A stretch of 64,000 nt of DNA, taken from contig CBDFNK010000020.1 in NCBI GenBank assembly GCA_965250205.1, forward strand, positions 124,001 to 188,000, written 5' to 3'. The DNA comes from JAHZKN01 sp965250205 (GTDB taxonomy: Bacteria; Pseudomonadota; Alphaproteobacteria; Rhizobiales; Hyphomicrobiaceae). Numbering within the stretch: the first letter of the stretch is position 1; each line of letters opens with the position of its first letter. The notes under the pieces are model-generated. The model searched no databases, was not told the origin of the DNA, and was given only the letters and a program-made list of their open reading frames with translations. Both the position numbers and the translations under genes were made by a program. Of the stretch, positions 33,222-42,102 are shown piece by piece.

Positions 33222-33587
33222 ATGATTTTCGGATCAATCACACTTGAAAACAACGCCGTAGTTACGCATCGCGATTCCTACATGCTGGCCAATCTTTCTG
33301 TTGTGTCAGTGCGCCGTCCCTACCTGGCTGGTGCGGCGCTATTAAGCGGTGGGTTTTCTGGCTTTGGTTTGGCATTTGCCGACCTGCTTTACACGAGCGA
33401 AATCACAATCATAGTCGCAGTGTCATTGGCAGCTCTTCTGGCTGGATCTCAAATCGGGCAACTCAAACTGCTCTCACGCGATCTAAAAGGCTCGGAACTC
33501 TCTGATGCTATTTACGGCCAATATGGCCAGCTCAATAAAATTCGTCGCGACATTGGTAGGGCGATTACCAGTGGAGGAGCGGCATGA
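33222..33587 (+). CDS. Small membrane protein (DUF6232-like), conjugation operon
   Basis: A 121-residue protein with a short N-terminal beta-rich part (LANLSVVSVRRPYLAG), two membrane segments (about residues 37-58 and 65-83) and a helical tail. The layout recalls small DUF6232-type proteins. Its end overlaps the following gene by four bases. Confidence 0.55.
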   Translation: MIFGSITLENNAVVTHRDSYMLANLSVVSVRRPYLAGAALLSGGFSGFGLAFADLLYTSEITIIVAVSLAALLAGSQIGQLKLLSRDLKGSELSDAIYGQYGQLNKIRRDIGRAITSGGAA

Positions 33588-33889
33588 AGTTTTTCCAACG
33601 CTCCTTTGGCAGCATCGTTCAGATCAACACACATCTTTTGTTCGCTGCGATCTCAAGCGTGATCGCTTATGCCATCTGGCCCACTCATCCCAAATGGTGG
33701 GGGTTTGGTCTTCTGGCTGTTTTTCTCTTCGTCATCGCCACCAGTTCTGTCATCGCTGCCGCGCGCACGGCCTTTGCGCTTTATGCCCGCGACAAGGTGC
33801 TGGCCGAATTCTTGGCACAAGGCAACAAACCCAAAAGCGCAACCCTGGCTGGCGACGACGCCCTCAAAGACGCGGGGATGATCGAATGA
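33584..33889 (+). CDS. Small two-helix membrane protein before the coupling ATPase
   Basis: A 101-residue protein with two membrane segments (about residues 16-34 and 40-62) and a soluble tail with a second helix. It overlaps both neighbours by four bases (ATGA), so it is translated with the TraG-like ATPase. VirD4-type coupling proteins carry two N-terminal membrane helices; the ATPase downstream lacks them, so this protein may supply the membrane anchor as a separate subunit. That is inference from order and topology. Confidence 0.6.
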   Translation: MKFFQRSFGSIVQINTHLLFAAISSVIAYAIWPTHPKWWGFGLLAVFLFVIATSSVIAAARTAFALYARDKVLAEFLAQGNKPKSATLAGDDALKDAGMIE

Positions 33890-35274
33890 ACATCACCTCT
33901 CGGCGCATTCTTGGTCTGACCTTTGCGGGCCAGGCAATCTTTGAGCCTAATACAAGCGCTTCATCCATCACCTATGCGGCGGCTGGTGGGTCGAAGACAA
34001 CAGGCGTAGCGGTGCCTGCCGTACAGTCTATGCTTGCCGATCACAATCGGGCGCTCTTTATCAATGATGTGAAGAATGGCGAGATTGCAGCGCAAATTGG
34101 TGACATGTGCGCCAAGTATGGTCGCAAATTTGGTGTTGTCGATGAGTTTGGCGTGTTGGGTCAGGACAATCCCGCACGGATTTTCATCAATCCGTTTTCG
34201 GCTTTGGTCAAAGATTATGAAGGGCGAAGCTCGGATATATTGTTCGCCATAGAAAACATCACCCATACGATCATTGATGAACCCAAAGATGATGCCAAGA
34301 ACAAATACTGGCGTGATGAACCACGAGAATTTATGGACCTTGGTTTGCGCATTCTACTTGCGCGAACCCCGAGGCTTGCCACACCGGGAGGGCTTTATTC
34401 GCTCCTTAGCGATCCGGAAACGTGGAATCGCATGCTTGAAATTGAAGCACGTGAAGGAGATCCAACGCTCAAATCCCTGGCGCAGCACACCCTGGATATG
34501 CGCGAAAACAATCCGGAGCATTACGCGCAGCATGTAAGGGCTGCCCTGACAGCGCTGAAGATATTTGCACCTGGCTCTGTGCTCCATGAGGCGGGACGCC
34601 ACCCAGATCTCACACATGAGGTGTTGCTAAAAGACAAATGGGTTGTGTGCTTTGTTAATCCGGTGCGCCATGCTGATCGATTGGGAGCTTATTTTGCATT
34701 GCATTTTCTCTCCCTGATGGAGGCGCAGCTTTCCGGATTGGTCGGAAAAGCAGATTACATTCTCGATGAATATTGTAATGCGCCACTGCGCACGATGCTA
34801 AATCGCGTGACGGTTTTTAGAGCTTTTGGTGCAAGGGCACATTTCATCACGCAGTCAAGGGCTGACAGCGTGCGCAAATATGGCGAGAAGGAAACAGCGC
34901 TCCTGGAGGAGAACTGCACGGTCAAGCAGTATCTCAAATTCTCCAACTTTGAAGAAGCCGAGCGGGTCAGCCGCGCCATGGGTGAAGGGCGGAACGTTTC
35001 TCATTCGGTAAATGTAGCATCGGGCAAAACGGAATTTTCCGGCAATTTGCAAACCGGTCGGGAACGACTCTTTACCGCCGATGAGTTGATGCGCTTGCCT
35101 TCGGACGAACAAATTTTGCATGTGGCCGACATAGGTTGGATTCACTGCAAAAAGATACGGCAAAATAATATTGCGCCTTATTGCTATGACCTGGGCGACA
35201 ACCCTTTAGAGGGCGGTCAATTGCTGCCCGATCCTAAAGTCACGTTGCCAGTGTGTGAGGAGACAGTGACATGA
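33886..35274 (+). CDS. VirD4/TraG-like coupling ATPase without own membrane anchor
   Basis: A 462-residue P-loop ATPase. The Walker A region reads YAAAGGSKTTGV near residues 27-38, an atypical form of the TraG/VirD4 loop; the Walker B-like segment is DYILDEYCNAPLR near 290, and FRAFGARAHFITQSRADSVRKYG near 305-327 is the typical sensor region of type IV coupling proteins. It lacks the usual N-terminal transmembrane domain. It would link the relaxosome of the mob modules to a secretion channel supplied by another element, since no VirB genes are visible. The true start is the ATG at 33886 (ATGA overlap), not the longer frame. Confidence 0.8.
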   Translation: MNITSRRILGLTFAGQAIFEPNTSASSITYAAAGGSKTTGVAVPAVQSMLADHNRALFINDVKNGEIAAQIGDMCAKYGRKFGVVDEFGVLGQDNPARIFINPFSALVKDYEGRSSDILFAIENITHTIIDEPKDDAKNKYWRDEPREFMDLGLRILLARTPRLATPGGLYSLLSDPETWNRMLEIEAREGDPTLKSLAQHTLDMRENNPEHYAQHVRAALTALKIFAPGSVLHEAGRHPDLTHEVLLKDKWVVCFVNPVRHADRLGAYFALHFLSLMEAQLSGLVGKADYILDEYCNAPLRTMLNRVTVFRAFGARAHFITQSRADSVRKYGEKETALLEENCTVKQYLKFSNFEEAERVSRAMGEGRNVSHSVNVASGKTEFSGNLQTGRERLFTADELMRLPSDEQILHVADIGWIHCKKIRQNNIAPYCYDLGDNPLEGGQLLPDPKVTLPVCEETVT

Positions 35275-35534
35275 CTCCCCGGCTTATACGCGCCTCTTAT
35301 TTCATTTGGCTCATCATACCGCTGACTGGCTATGTGCTCTTTCAGGTCTACGGCTTGCCGCATGTGATCTGGTCTTATGACTGGAGGAACGATGGGCAGG
35401 GCTATGACCCCTTTGCCAAGCGGCATTACACGCGCTGCACGTATATTGGTGCCTTCGGCACTTTTACTGATAACGCCCCGTCTCAAGGGCGGTGCGATTG
35501 GTTCCGGTTCTATAAAAATGACGGAGGCCAGTAA
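35271..35534 (+). CDS. Small anchored protein after the coupling ATPase
   Basis: An 87-residue protein with one N-terminal hydrophobic segment (about residues 8-30) and a short exported domain rich in aromatic residues and two cysteines (RCTYIG and RCDWF), likely a disulfide. It overlaps the ATPase stop by four bases. It belongs to the same transfer operon; function unknown. Confidence 0.6.
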   Translation: MTPRLIRASYFIWLIIPLTGYVLFQVYGLPHVIWSYDWRNDGQGYDPFAKRHYTRCTYIGAFGTFTDNAPSQGRCDWFRFYKNDGGQ

Positions 35535-35538
35535 GCTC

Positions 35539-36021
35539 ATGAGTCTCGCTCTGACACAAGAAATCAAACACGCATTCGATCTGGCAGCATTGCGTTACGA
35601 AGCGTCAAAACTTTTGAGTTCCAAAGACTGGCAGGAATTTCAAAAAATCAAAACCGCGCACGCGGCTAGGCGTAGGCAGGTCGAGAATACCTATTTCCGC
35701 GAATATGACAGACGCGTTGAAACAGCGCGAAAAAAACTGATCGCGAAAGCTGGACAAAAGACTCGTGAGTTTAAGCACCGCCTCTTTGGCACAGACAAGT
35801 TCGACAAGGCAACCATCACCCGGCAAGCCCATGCGCAAGTGCGTTATGTGCATCATGCGCTGCTCTTAGAACTCGAAACCAAGGAGAAGGAGGCCGTCAG
35901 AACTTTACTCGCACGCTGTGAGGTCCGTCAGAACACGCGTGCGACCAAAAATGACGATGAAAGCGAACGAACGCAGATGACAGAAAAGCAAAAACCAAAC
36001 GAATGTCGGCGTCAGAGATGA
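35539..36021 (+). CDS. Helical charged protein ending the transfer operon
   Basis: A 160-residue protein, highly charged and helical throughout, with probable coiled coil at residues 35-75 and a Q/K/R-rich tail. The ATG at 35539 is in the expected phase and lies four bases after the previous stop. It may bind DNA or the coupling ATPase. No family recognised. Confidence 0.55.
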   Translation: MSLALTQEIKHAFDLAALRYEASKLLSSKDWQEFQKIKTAHAARRRQVENTYFREYDRRVETARKKLIAKAGQKTREFKHRLFGTDKFDKATITRQAHAQVRYVHHALLLELETKEKEAVRTLLARCEVRQNTRATKNDDESERTQMTEKQKPNECRRQR

Positions 36022-36056
36022 CAAGAAAAAACGCAAGAATCTTGCGCCGAAATTCC

Positions 36057-36086
36057 TTGAAAATAGGAATATATTCCTGTCATAAT
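36057..36086 (+). promoter_or_regulatory. Promoter with palindromic operator before the recombinase genes
   Basis: TTGAAA (36057-36062), 18 bases, CATAAT (36081-36086). The spacer contains the perfect 14-base palindrome AGGAATATATTCCT (36065-36078), placed so that a bound repressor would cover the promoter. This would separate control of the integrase operon from the transfer operon upstream. Confidence 0.55.
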
Positions 36087-36126
36087 GTTCCCTATTTGTT
36101 CACCATCAAAAGAAAGGAAAAGAGCA

Positions 36127-36813
36127 ATGAAAAATGAAAATAATTTCAAAGAACCAAATCGATTAACGGAGGCCCGCGAGAGTTTTACCGCCAGGTTGCT
36201 GACCAATGCCCAATTTGAGGAGGTCATCGCAATTACAGGAATCATGGAGCGTGCAATTGCCAAAAGTGGCAGCTTCAAAAACAAACTGGGTGATTATTCC
36301 TATGCCATAGCACGCTCTGAAAAAATGGATGCGGGTAAGGCAGAGATGCTTATCCGCGATCTGTTTAGGGTGCGCACTGGCCAAACCATGAATCAAATGC
36401 GCGAAACACTGGCAAAGAGCGAAGGGGCGCTTGGCAAGACCGCGGAGCAAACAGCTTATACTTATGCGCTCGCTGTTGGCGATATGATCCGGGACGGCAA
36501 TAAAATCGCGTTTCAACGGGCTTATGCACACCAGGCCGAGATATTGGCCGGGGAGCTTGGTGTTTCAGATAACGCCGCGAAAGCACTGATGCGCGATGCC
36601 TTTAGATTATCTGAGTCCGGCGAACTTTATGAGTGGGGCAAGAGGCTGGAAGAGGAGTTTTACCGCCCTCAGATCGATGCAGAAATACGTGAGCATCTAA
36701 CTCAAAGCGCCCAACAAGAAGAGCGCACGGGTCAACAACAGGACCAACCGTCCAAACCACTGCAACAACAGTGGCGCCGACCACCGCGTACGCCGTCTCG
36801 TTCCAGAACTTAA
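36127..36813 (+). CDS. Unknown protein in the recombinase operon
   Basis: A 228-residue protein, helical, with a glutamine- and proline-rich C-terminus (residues 195-228). Preceded by AAAGGAAAAGAGCA, a clear ribosome site. The central part (residues 60-150) has repeated AxxxLxxxxG helices and may be a small all-helical fold. It is the first gene after the operator-bearing promoter and is followed by a small acidic protein and the recombinase. A regulator or directionality factor for the recombinase is a reasonable guess, not shown. Confidence 0.55.
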   Translation: MKNENNFKEPNRLTEARESFTARLLTNAQFEEVIAITGIMERAIAKSGSFKNKLGDYSYAIARSEKMDAGKAEMLIRDLFRVRTGQTMNQMRETLAKSEGALGKTAEQTAYTYALAVGDMIRDGNKIAFQRAYAHQAEILAGELGVSDNAAKALMRDAFRLSESGELYEWGKRLEEEFYRPQIDAEIREHLTQSAQQEERTGQQQDQPSKPLQQQWRRPPRTPSRSRT

Positions 36814-36836
36814 ACTAAATTAGAAAAAGAATCATC

Positions 36837-37196
36837 ATGGCCCGACCGACAAAAAAGCAAACTGACTTACAAGAAACCAAGGAGCAAGGACGTGCTCTTC
36901 CATCGCTCACGATTGATTGGGAGATGTACGCCCAGCACCTCGAAGACTCAGATCTTTCAGATCAAGAAAAGAAAGAGTTTATCGAGACCTTGTGGAACCT
37001 TGTCGTTGCTTTTGTCGATCTGGGCTGTGGTGTGCATCCACTGCAGCAAGTCTGTGAGCAAAAGGACAACCTCAAGGATTTGCTCTCAACATGTGCGGAT
37101 GATGTGTTAAACTCTGAAGCACAAAACCCAATAAATGAAACTGTAAAAGCTTCCAAGAATTCCGCGGCCCCTGCCACGGAAAGTTTGGAACAATGA
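36837..37196 (+). CDS. Small acidic protein in the recombinase operon
   Basis: A 119-residue protein, acidic and helical in the centre (SDLSDQEKKEFIETLWNLVV, about residues 37-56), with a low-complexity C-terminus. It overlaps the recombinase start by four bases (ATGA at 37193). Comparable small genes precede serine recombinases in other alphaproteobacterial mobile elements. Function unknown. Confidence 0.55.
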   Translation: MARPTKKQTDLQETKEQGRALPSLTIDWEMYAQHLEDSDLSDQEKKEFIETLWNLVVAFVDLGCGVHPLQQVCEQKDNLKDLLSTCADDVLNSEAQNPINETVKASKNSAAPATESLEQ

Positions 37197-38926
37197 GAGG
37201 AGACATGTTGCCAAAAAACAAAGAAACACAAACGCAACGCGCGATCATCTATTGTCGCGTGTCCAGTAAAAAACAAAAAGAAGAAGGCAGCGGGCTGGAT
37301 AGCCAGGAATATCGTTGTCGGGATTATGCGACGGCCAAAGGCTGGCCAGTCGAAGCTGTCTTTCCTGACGATGTCAGCGGCGGTGGGGATTTCATGAACC
37401 GTCCCGGCATGGTGGCGTTGCTTGCTTATCTTGATGCGCAGCAGGACAAAGACTATGTGGTGGTCTTTGATGATCTAAAGCGCTTTGCCCGTGACACGGA
37501 GTTTCACATCAAGCTTCGGCGCGAACTTAAAAAACGCGGAGCGATTGTCGAATGTTTGAATTTCCGATTTGAAGATACACCTGAAGGCAAGTTCATCGAA
37601 ACAGTGTTTGCAGCTCACGGTGAGCTTGAACGCGAACAAAATGGGCGCCAAGTGCGCCAGAAAATGCGTGCACGCCTTGAGCAGGGCTTTTGGGTCTTCC
37701 AGGCCCCAATCGGTTACCGCTACAGCGCCTCAAAACGTGGTGGAAAAGAACTCATCCGCGATGAGCCTCTTGCCTCCATTGTTCAAGACGCGCTTGAAGG
37801 CTATGCCTGTGGGCGATTTGACAGCCAGGTGGAAGTCAAACGTTATTTAGAATCCCAACCAGTATTTCCTAAAAACAAAAATGGTGAGGTTCCCCAACAA
37901 CGCGTCACCGATATTCTGACCCAACCGATCTATGCCGGTTTTATCACCCATAAGAAGTGGGAAATTAACGCCGTCCAGGGCAGGCATGACGCGCTCATCT
38001 CGTTGGACATGTTTGAAAAGATACAAGCACGCCGCACCGGGGCTGCCAAAGTGCCCACGCGCAAGAATATCAACCATGATTTTCCGTTGCGCGGATTCGT
38101 CTTGTGCCATGATTGCGACCAGCCTCTCACCGCGTGCTGGTCAAAAGGCCAATACAAGAAATACGCTTACTATCTGTGTGATACCAAAGGTTGCGAGAGT
38201 TACCGCAAATCCATCCCCCGTGCAAAAATCGAGGGAGAGTTTGAGGCGATTGTCCGCGTTCTTCAGCCAACACAAAACATGTTTGATTTGGTCAAAGCTA
38301 TGTTCAAGGACGCTTGGAATAAGCGCACGATTCAGAGCGAGGTGATGTTGGAGACTTTAAAGCAAGAAGCTAAAGACACGAAGAAACAGATGGAAGATAT
38401 TATCGAGCGGATTATGGAAGCCAACAGCCCGGCTGTGATCGCGGCTTATGAAAGTAAAGTTGAAAAGTTAGAACGCAAACGGCTTTTGATCGAAGAAAAA
38501 CTGCAAAATGCGGCCACGCCAAAAGGGAGGTTTGAAGACGTTATCGAACTTGGTCTTACGTTTCTCGCAAACCCTTATAAACTCTGGGCTTCTGGCAGCT
38601 TTACGCTGAAGCGAACCGTCCTCAGACTGGCCTTTGCAGAGCGTCCAAGCTACTGCCGCAAAAAAGGTTATCGAACACCAAAAATGGCCTTACCTTTCAA
38701 GGTCTTACAAGACATTTGCGCTTGCGAGTCTGATTTGGTGCCCCTGGCCCGACTCGAACGGGCACGTCCTTGCGGACAACAGATTTTGAGTCTGTCGCGT
38801 CTACCAATTCCGCCACAGGGGCCTGACACGGTGTGGTTTACACCTCTACAGGAAGCGCGGACTATAGCTAGACGCGTGCCCGCGTCAACGGCTTTGGCCC
38901 TGCTGAGACAAGCCGTCTGGTTGTAG
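37193..38926 (+). CDS. Large serine recombinase (island integrase)
   Basis: A large serine recombinase. The N-terminal resolvase domain has IIYCRVSSKKQKEEGSGL (catalytic serine near residue 24) and DLKRFARD; a recombinase domain follows, then a zinc ribbon (CHDC...CDTKGC near residues 305-330) and a coiled coil (385-440). The family's natural end lies near residue 510. Here the frame continues through the tRNA-Leu gene in the opposite direction to 38926, adding a tail made of tRNA-complement codons. This indicates integration at the tRNA, with the att site between about 38690 and 38760. Confidence 0.85.
   Translation: MRGDMLPKNKETQTQRAIIYCRVSSKKQKEEGSGLDSQEYRCRDYATAKGWPVEAVFPDDVSGGGDFMNRPGMVALLAYLDAQQDKDYVVVFDDLKRFARDTEFHIKLRRELKKRGAIVECLNFRFEDTPEGKFIETVFAAHGELEREQNGRQVRQKMRARLEQGFWVFQAPIGYRYSASKRGGKELIRDEPLASIVQDALEGYACGRFDSQVEVKRYLESQPVFPKNKNGEVPQQRVTDILTQPIYAGFITHKKWEINAVQGRHDALISLDMFEKIQARRTGAAKVPTRKNINHDFPLRGFVLCHDCDQPLTACWSKGQYKKYAYYLCDTKGCESYRKSIPRAKIEGEFEAIVRVLQPTQNMFDLVKAMFKDAWNKRTIQSEVMLETLKQEAKDTKKQMEDIIERIMEANSPAVIAAYESKVEKLERKRLLIEEKLQNAATPKGRFEDVIELGLTFLANPYKLWASGSFTLKRTVLRLAFAERPSYCRKKGYRTPKMALPFKVLQDICACESDLVPLARLERARPCGQQILSLSRLPIPPQGPDTVWFTPLQEARTIARRVPASTALALLRQAVWL
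38736..38822 (-). tRNA. tRNA-Leu (anticodon CAA)
   Basis: An 87-base tRNA including an encoded CCA. The acceptor GCCCCTG pairs with CAGGGGC, the D-arm contains GGTAG, the anticodon stem-loop is ACAGA CTCAAAA TCTGT (anticodon CAA), a variable arm of class II type follows, and the T-arm reads GTTCGAGTC. It marks the right end of the integrated island. Confidence 0.92.
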
Positions 38927-39258
38927 CCGATAGAAAACGTTGCCCCAAAAGCCCTGGTTGCGTGTGAGTGTGACCCGTTGTCCAACTTTTAGCGGACATT
39001 TAATCAAAAAAGTATCGACAGTCACGACGCGTTCATCATTCAGGCGGGCACGCAATTGATGAAATTCCTGCCCCCAATGATCAACACCCACAATGGATAT
39101 TTCAACTGCAGCGGGGACAGTGCCATGAGCCGTACTTGGCCTCGTATAAAGAAAAGCAACCGCAACAATAACGAATGCAACGACGGCTACGTGAGGAAGC
39201 GCTTTAGTTTTTCGGCCCGCTCCAGGGCGTCCAGTTTGTCCTTAAGATCGCGTCGCAT
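38885..39258 (-). pseudogene. Small membrane-anchored protein gene with a frameshift
   Basis: From an ATG at 39258 the frame gives MRRDLKDKLDALERAEKLKR and then stops at TAG. Shifting by one base at that point continues into a classic membrane segment (VAVVAFVIVAVAFLY) and an exported domain (VEISIVGVDHWGQEFHQL..., ending after GFWGNVFYRLQPDG). Charged N-terminus, one membrane helix and a small exported domain together look like one gene of about 120 codons. A GTG at 39091 could start only the second half. A true one-base mutation or a sequencing error would both explain it. Confidence 0.5.
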
Positions 39259-39288
39259 GGCCTATAGGTAGGAAGCGTTTTAGACATT

Positions 39289-41316
39289 TCAAGCGGCGGG
39301 TTGCTGGTCATCCACTAACGAAACAATGTCGGCCATGATGTCATTGAGCTGGAAGTCTTTGGGCGTGTAAACCCGTGATACGCCAAGTGCAAGAAGTTCC
39401 TTCGCATCATCCGGTGGAATAATACCACCGACAATAACCGGAATCTCGCCTTCCAGTCCTTCCTTGCGCATCTGATCCATAATGTCTTTGAGCAGTGGAA
39501 TATGGCTACCGGACAGGATCGAGAGGCCGATGACGTGCACGGTTTCATCGAGTGCGGCGCGCACAATCTGGCTCGGCGTCAGGCGAATGCCTTCATAGAC
39601 AACTTCCATGCCGCAATCGCGGGCGCGTACGGCAATTTGCTCTGCTCCATTTGAGTGGCCATCAAGACCGGGTTTGCCGACCAGGAACTTGAGCCGACGT
39701 CCTAAGCGATCCGACACCGCATCAACCGTTGCCCGCACGTCTTGCAAGTCTCTGCTTTCGCGTTCGCCCGCCGCTTGGGCAACGCCGGTTGGGGCACGGT
39801 ATTCACCAAAGATTTCGCGCAATAAGCTGGCCCATTCCCCGGAGGTGACACCGGTTCTGGCACACGCAATGGATGACTCCATGACATTGCGCCCTTCGCG
39901 GGCTGCTGATTCCAGGTCCTTGAGGGCGGCTTTGACCGCATCGTTATCACGTTCTTGGCGCCACGCCTTCAAGCGTTCGATTTGTTGGGCTTCTACGGCT
40001 GGGTCGATGACTTGGATAGCGCCTTCGCCAGCTGACAAAGGCGAGGTTTCTGTTTCCGTCCATTTGTTGACGCCGACCACAATTTTCTCACCGCTTTCGA
40101 TATCGCGCAAGCGTTCGGTGTTGGATTCAACCAACGCACGTTTCATGTAGTCAATGGCGGCCACAGCACCTCCCATGCCGTCAATGGACTTGAGTTCGGC
40201 ACGTGCTTCTTCCTTCAACGCGGCAACCTTGCGGTTCATCTCAGTGCTGCCATCGAAGATATCGCCGTATTCCAGCAAGTCCGTTTCATAAGCCAGAATT
40301 TGTTGCATTCTGAGTGACCATTGCTGATCCCACGGGCGTGGCAGGCCAAGGGCTTCATTCCAGGCTGGCAACTGAATTGCGCGTGCGCGTGCACCTTTTG
40401 ATAACGTAACGGCCAGCATCTCTATTAAGATGCGATAGACATTATTTTCAGGTTGCGGTTCGGTAAGGCCCAAGGAATTGACCTGCACGCCATAGCGGAA
40501 GCGCCGGAATTTTGGATTTTCAACGCCATACCGTTGAGCGGTGATTTCCTCCCACAGCTCAACGAAGGCGCGCATTTTGCAGATTTCAGTAACAAACCGC
40601 ATGCCCGCGTTGACGAAGAATGAGACCCGTCCAACGACCCGCTCAAAATCCTCAGGTTTCACTTCGCCAGAGGCTTTGACCGTGTCCAATACGGCTTGCG
40701 CCGTTGCAAGCGCAAAGGCCAATTCCTGCACTGGCGTCGCACCGGCTTCTTGCAAGTGATAGGAACACACGTTGGTTGGGTTCCACTTCGGCAGTTCCTG
40801 GATGGAGAATACAATCGTGTCTTTGATTAAGCGCAACGACGGTTCTGGTGGAAACACATAGGTGCCGCGTGACAGGTATTCTTTGATGATGTCGTTCTGG
40901 ATTGTACCGGTCAGCTTGTCGCGACTTACCCCTTGCTCATCGGCCACAGCAATATAGAGCGACAGCAACCAAGCCGCAGTCGCGTTGATCGTCATTGATG
41001 TATTCATCTGATCAAGAGGAATGCCGCTAAGCAGAGCGCGCATATCGCCAATGTGACTGACAGGGACGCCGACCTTGCCGACTTCGCCGCGTGCCAATTC
41101 AAAATCGCTGTCATAGCCGGTTTGCGTTGGCAGATCGAAAGCAATGGACAAGCCGGTCTGTCCTTTGGCGAGGTTCTTTTTGTAAAGCTCGTTTGATTTG
41201 GCCGCCGTTGAGTGGCCGGCATAGGTCCGGATCAGCCACGGTCGGTCACGCTCCTGGCGTGCAGAGGCATCGGTTTTATTTGGGCTTTTGTCTGATGGCT
41301 TGGTGCTGCCTGGCAT
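39289..41316 (-). CDS. ecm: Ethylmalonyl-CoA mutase
   Basis: A 675-residue B12-dependent acyl-CoA mutase. The N-terminal TIM-barrel substrate domain includes LSIAFDLPTQTGYDSD and NVCSYHLQEAGATPVQELAF; the C-terminal cobalamin domain has GLDGHSNG (DxHxxG with the cobalt-ligating histidine), LSILSGSH and VIVGGIIPPDD. Length and the DLPTQ(T/C)GYDSD type fit ethylmalonyl-CoA mutase, converting (2R)-ethylmalonyl-CoA to methylsuccinyl-CoA. The nearby ccr and mcd genes catalyse the steps before and after, which supports this over methylmalonyl-CoA mutase. Confidence 0.85.
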   Translation of the reverse strand: MPGSTKPSDKSPNKTDASARQERDRPWLIRTYAGHSTAAKSNELYKKNLAKGQTGLSIAFDLPTQTGYDSDFELARGEVGKVGVPVSHIGDMRALLSGIPLDQMNTSMTINATAAWLLSLYIAVADEQGVSRDKLTGTIQNDIIKEYLSRGTYVFPPEPSLRLIKDTIVFSIQELPKWNPTNVCSYHLQEAGATPVQELAFALATAQAVLDTVKASGEVKPEDFERVVGRVSFFVNAGMRFVTEICKMRAFVELWEEITAQRYGVENPKFRRFRYGVQVNSLGLTEPQPENNVYRILIEMLAVTLSKGARARAIQLPAWNEALGLPRPWDQQWSLRMQQILAYETDLLEYGDIFDGSTEMNRKVAALKEEARAELKSIDGMGGAVAAIDYMKRALVESNTERLRDIESGEKIVVGVNKWTETETSPLSAGEGAIQVIDPAVEAQQIERLKAWRQERDNDAVKAALKDLESAAREGRNVMESSIACARTGVTSGEWASLLREIFGEYRAPTGVAQAAGERESRDLQDVRATVDAVSDRLGRRLKFLVGKPGLDGHSNGAEQIAVRARDCGMEVVYEGIRLTPSQIVRAALDETVHVIGLSILSGSHIPLLKDIMDQMRKEGLEGEIPVIVGGIIPPDDAKELLALGVSRVYTPKDFQLNDIMADIVSLVDDQQPAA

Positions 41317-41470
41317 TTCTTGAGCTTCCCTGCATAAAGGCGAGGCTCATTTCTAACGTATTTAGCTTGTGGTGCAATGCAGTGTTGGGGAGCCTGGGGG
41401 CTGTCCAAGTAGGCTGTGCGATGTGGTCGCAGTTTACGTTGGAGCCCACAATGTGAGGCACACAGCGTCC

Positions 41471-41863
41471 CTAAAAATTAAGAGGATGGGCTGCCGCATT
41501 TTCGCCCCTCTGTTCCCCTTTTCGATTATGACGCAGCCGTTTTGCTTGTTTTCTGCGTAGAAAATTGAAGAACAGAAAGCTCAGCCGGGCGATGATGACG
41601 ACGATCAACAGGCTTAGAAACAGGCCAAAGAGCCCCGACATGATGATATTTGCGTCCTTGTTAGTGGAATAGTAGAGGCCTAATTCTCTGCTGAGGTAGA
41701 TACCAATCAGCGCCCCCATGGCAGCAAGAGGCGTAAATAATAGAGTTAGTATCCTTGATTCGGTCAGCTGCAGAAAAATCAAAGAGCAGGCAATCGTAAG
41801 CCCCGCGACCAGATAGGTTGTATCTGTGCGGACACTTAAAATGGCGTCAAAGATCTCAAGCAT
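41471..41863 (-). CDS. Small membrane protein, unknown
   Basis: A 130-residue protein with three hydrophobic segments (about residues 15-33, 37-55, 72-100) and a basic C-terminal tail (RRKQAKRLRHNRKGEQRG). It lies between ecm and ccr on the opposite strand from ccr. No family recognised; the hydrophobicity pattern and separate position make it a likely real gene. Confidence 0.55.
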   Translation of the reverse strand: MLEIFDAILSVRTDTTYLVAGLTIACSLIFLQLTESRILTLLFTPLAAMGALIGIYLSRELGLYYSTNKDANIIMSGLFGLFLSLLIVVIIARLSFLFFNFLRRKQAKRLRHNRKGEQRGENAAAHPLNF

Positions 41864-42102
41864 GGTTTGTTCCGTCTAAATAGCCCGGAAATCTCCCCAA
41901 AACACGCGGAGATCAGATTTATTCGTAACCAGAATAGGTGAATCTTCTAAAGGTTTCGTTTAGGCCGGTCGCGCTCAGCGCTAAGACCTCTTTATTGCAA
42001 CGCGAAATAATGCTTCAAAGGGGGCCTTCGGGAAAATTGGCTGACCAATCACTGACTGGTGGCCATTGTGGGGAAGTTCTCGCTAAGGGAGACTAAGTAG
42101 AG

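Noticed and set aside
33505..33885. Longer start for the coupling ATPase
   Set aside because: The upstream part overlaps two membrane-protein genes in another frame; the ATG at 33886 with ATGA coupling is the evident start.
38740..38926. C-terminal 60 residues of the recombinase as a real domain
   Set aside because: This part is the antisense translation of tRNA-Leu plus flanking chromosome, not a protein domain.
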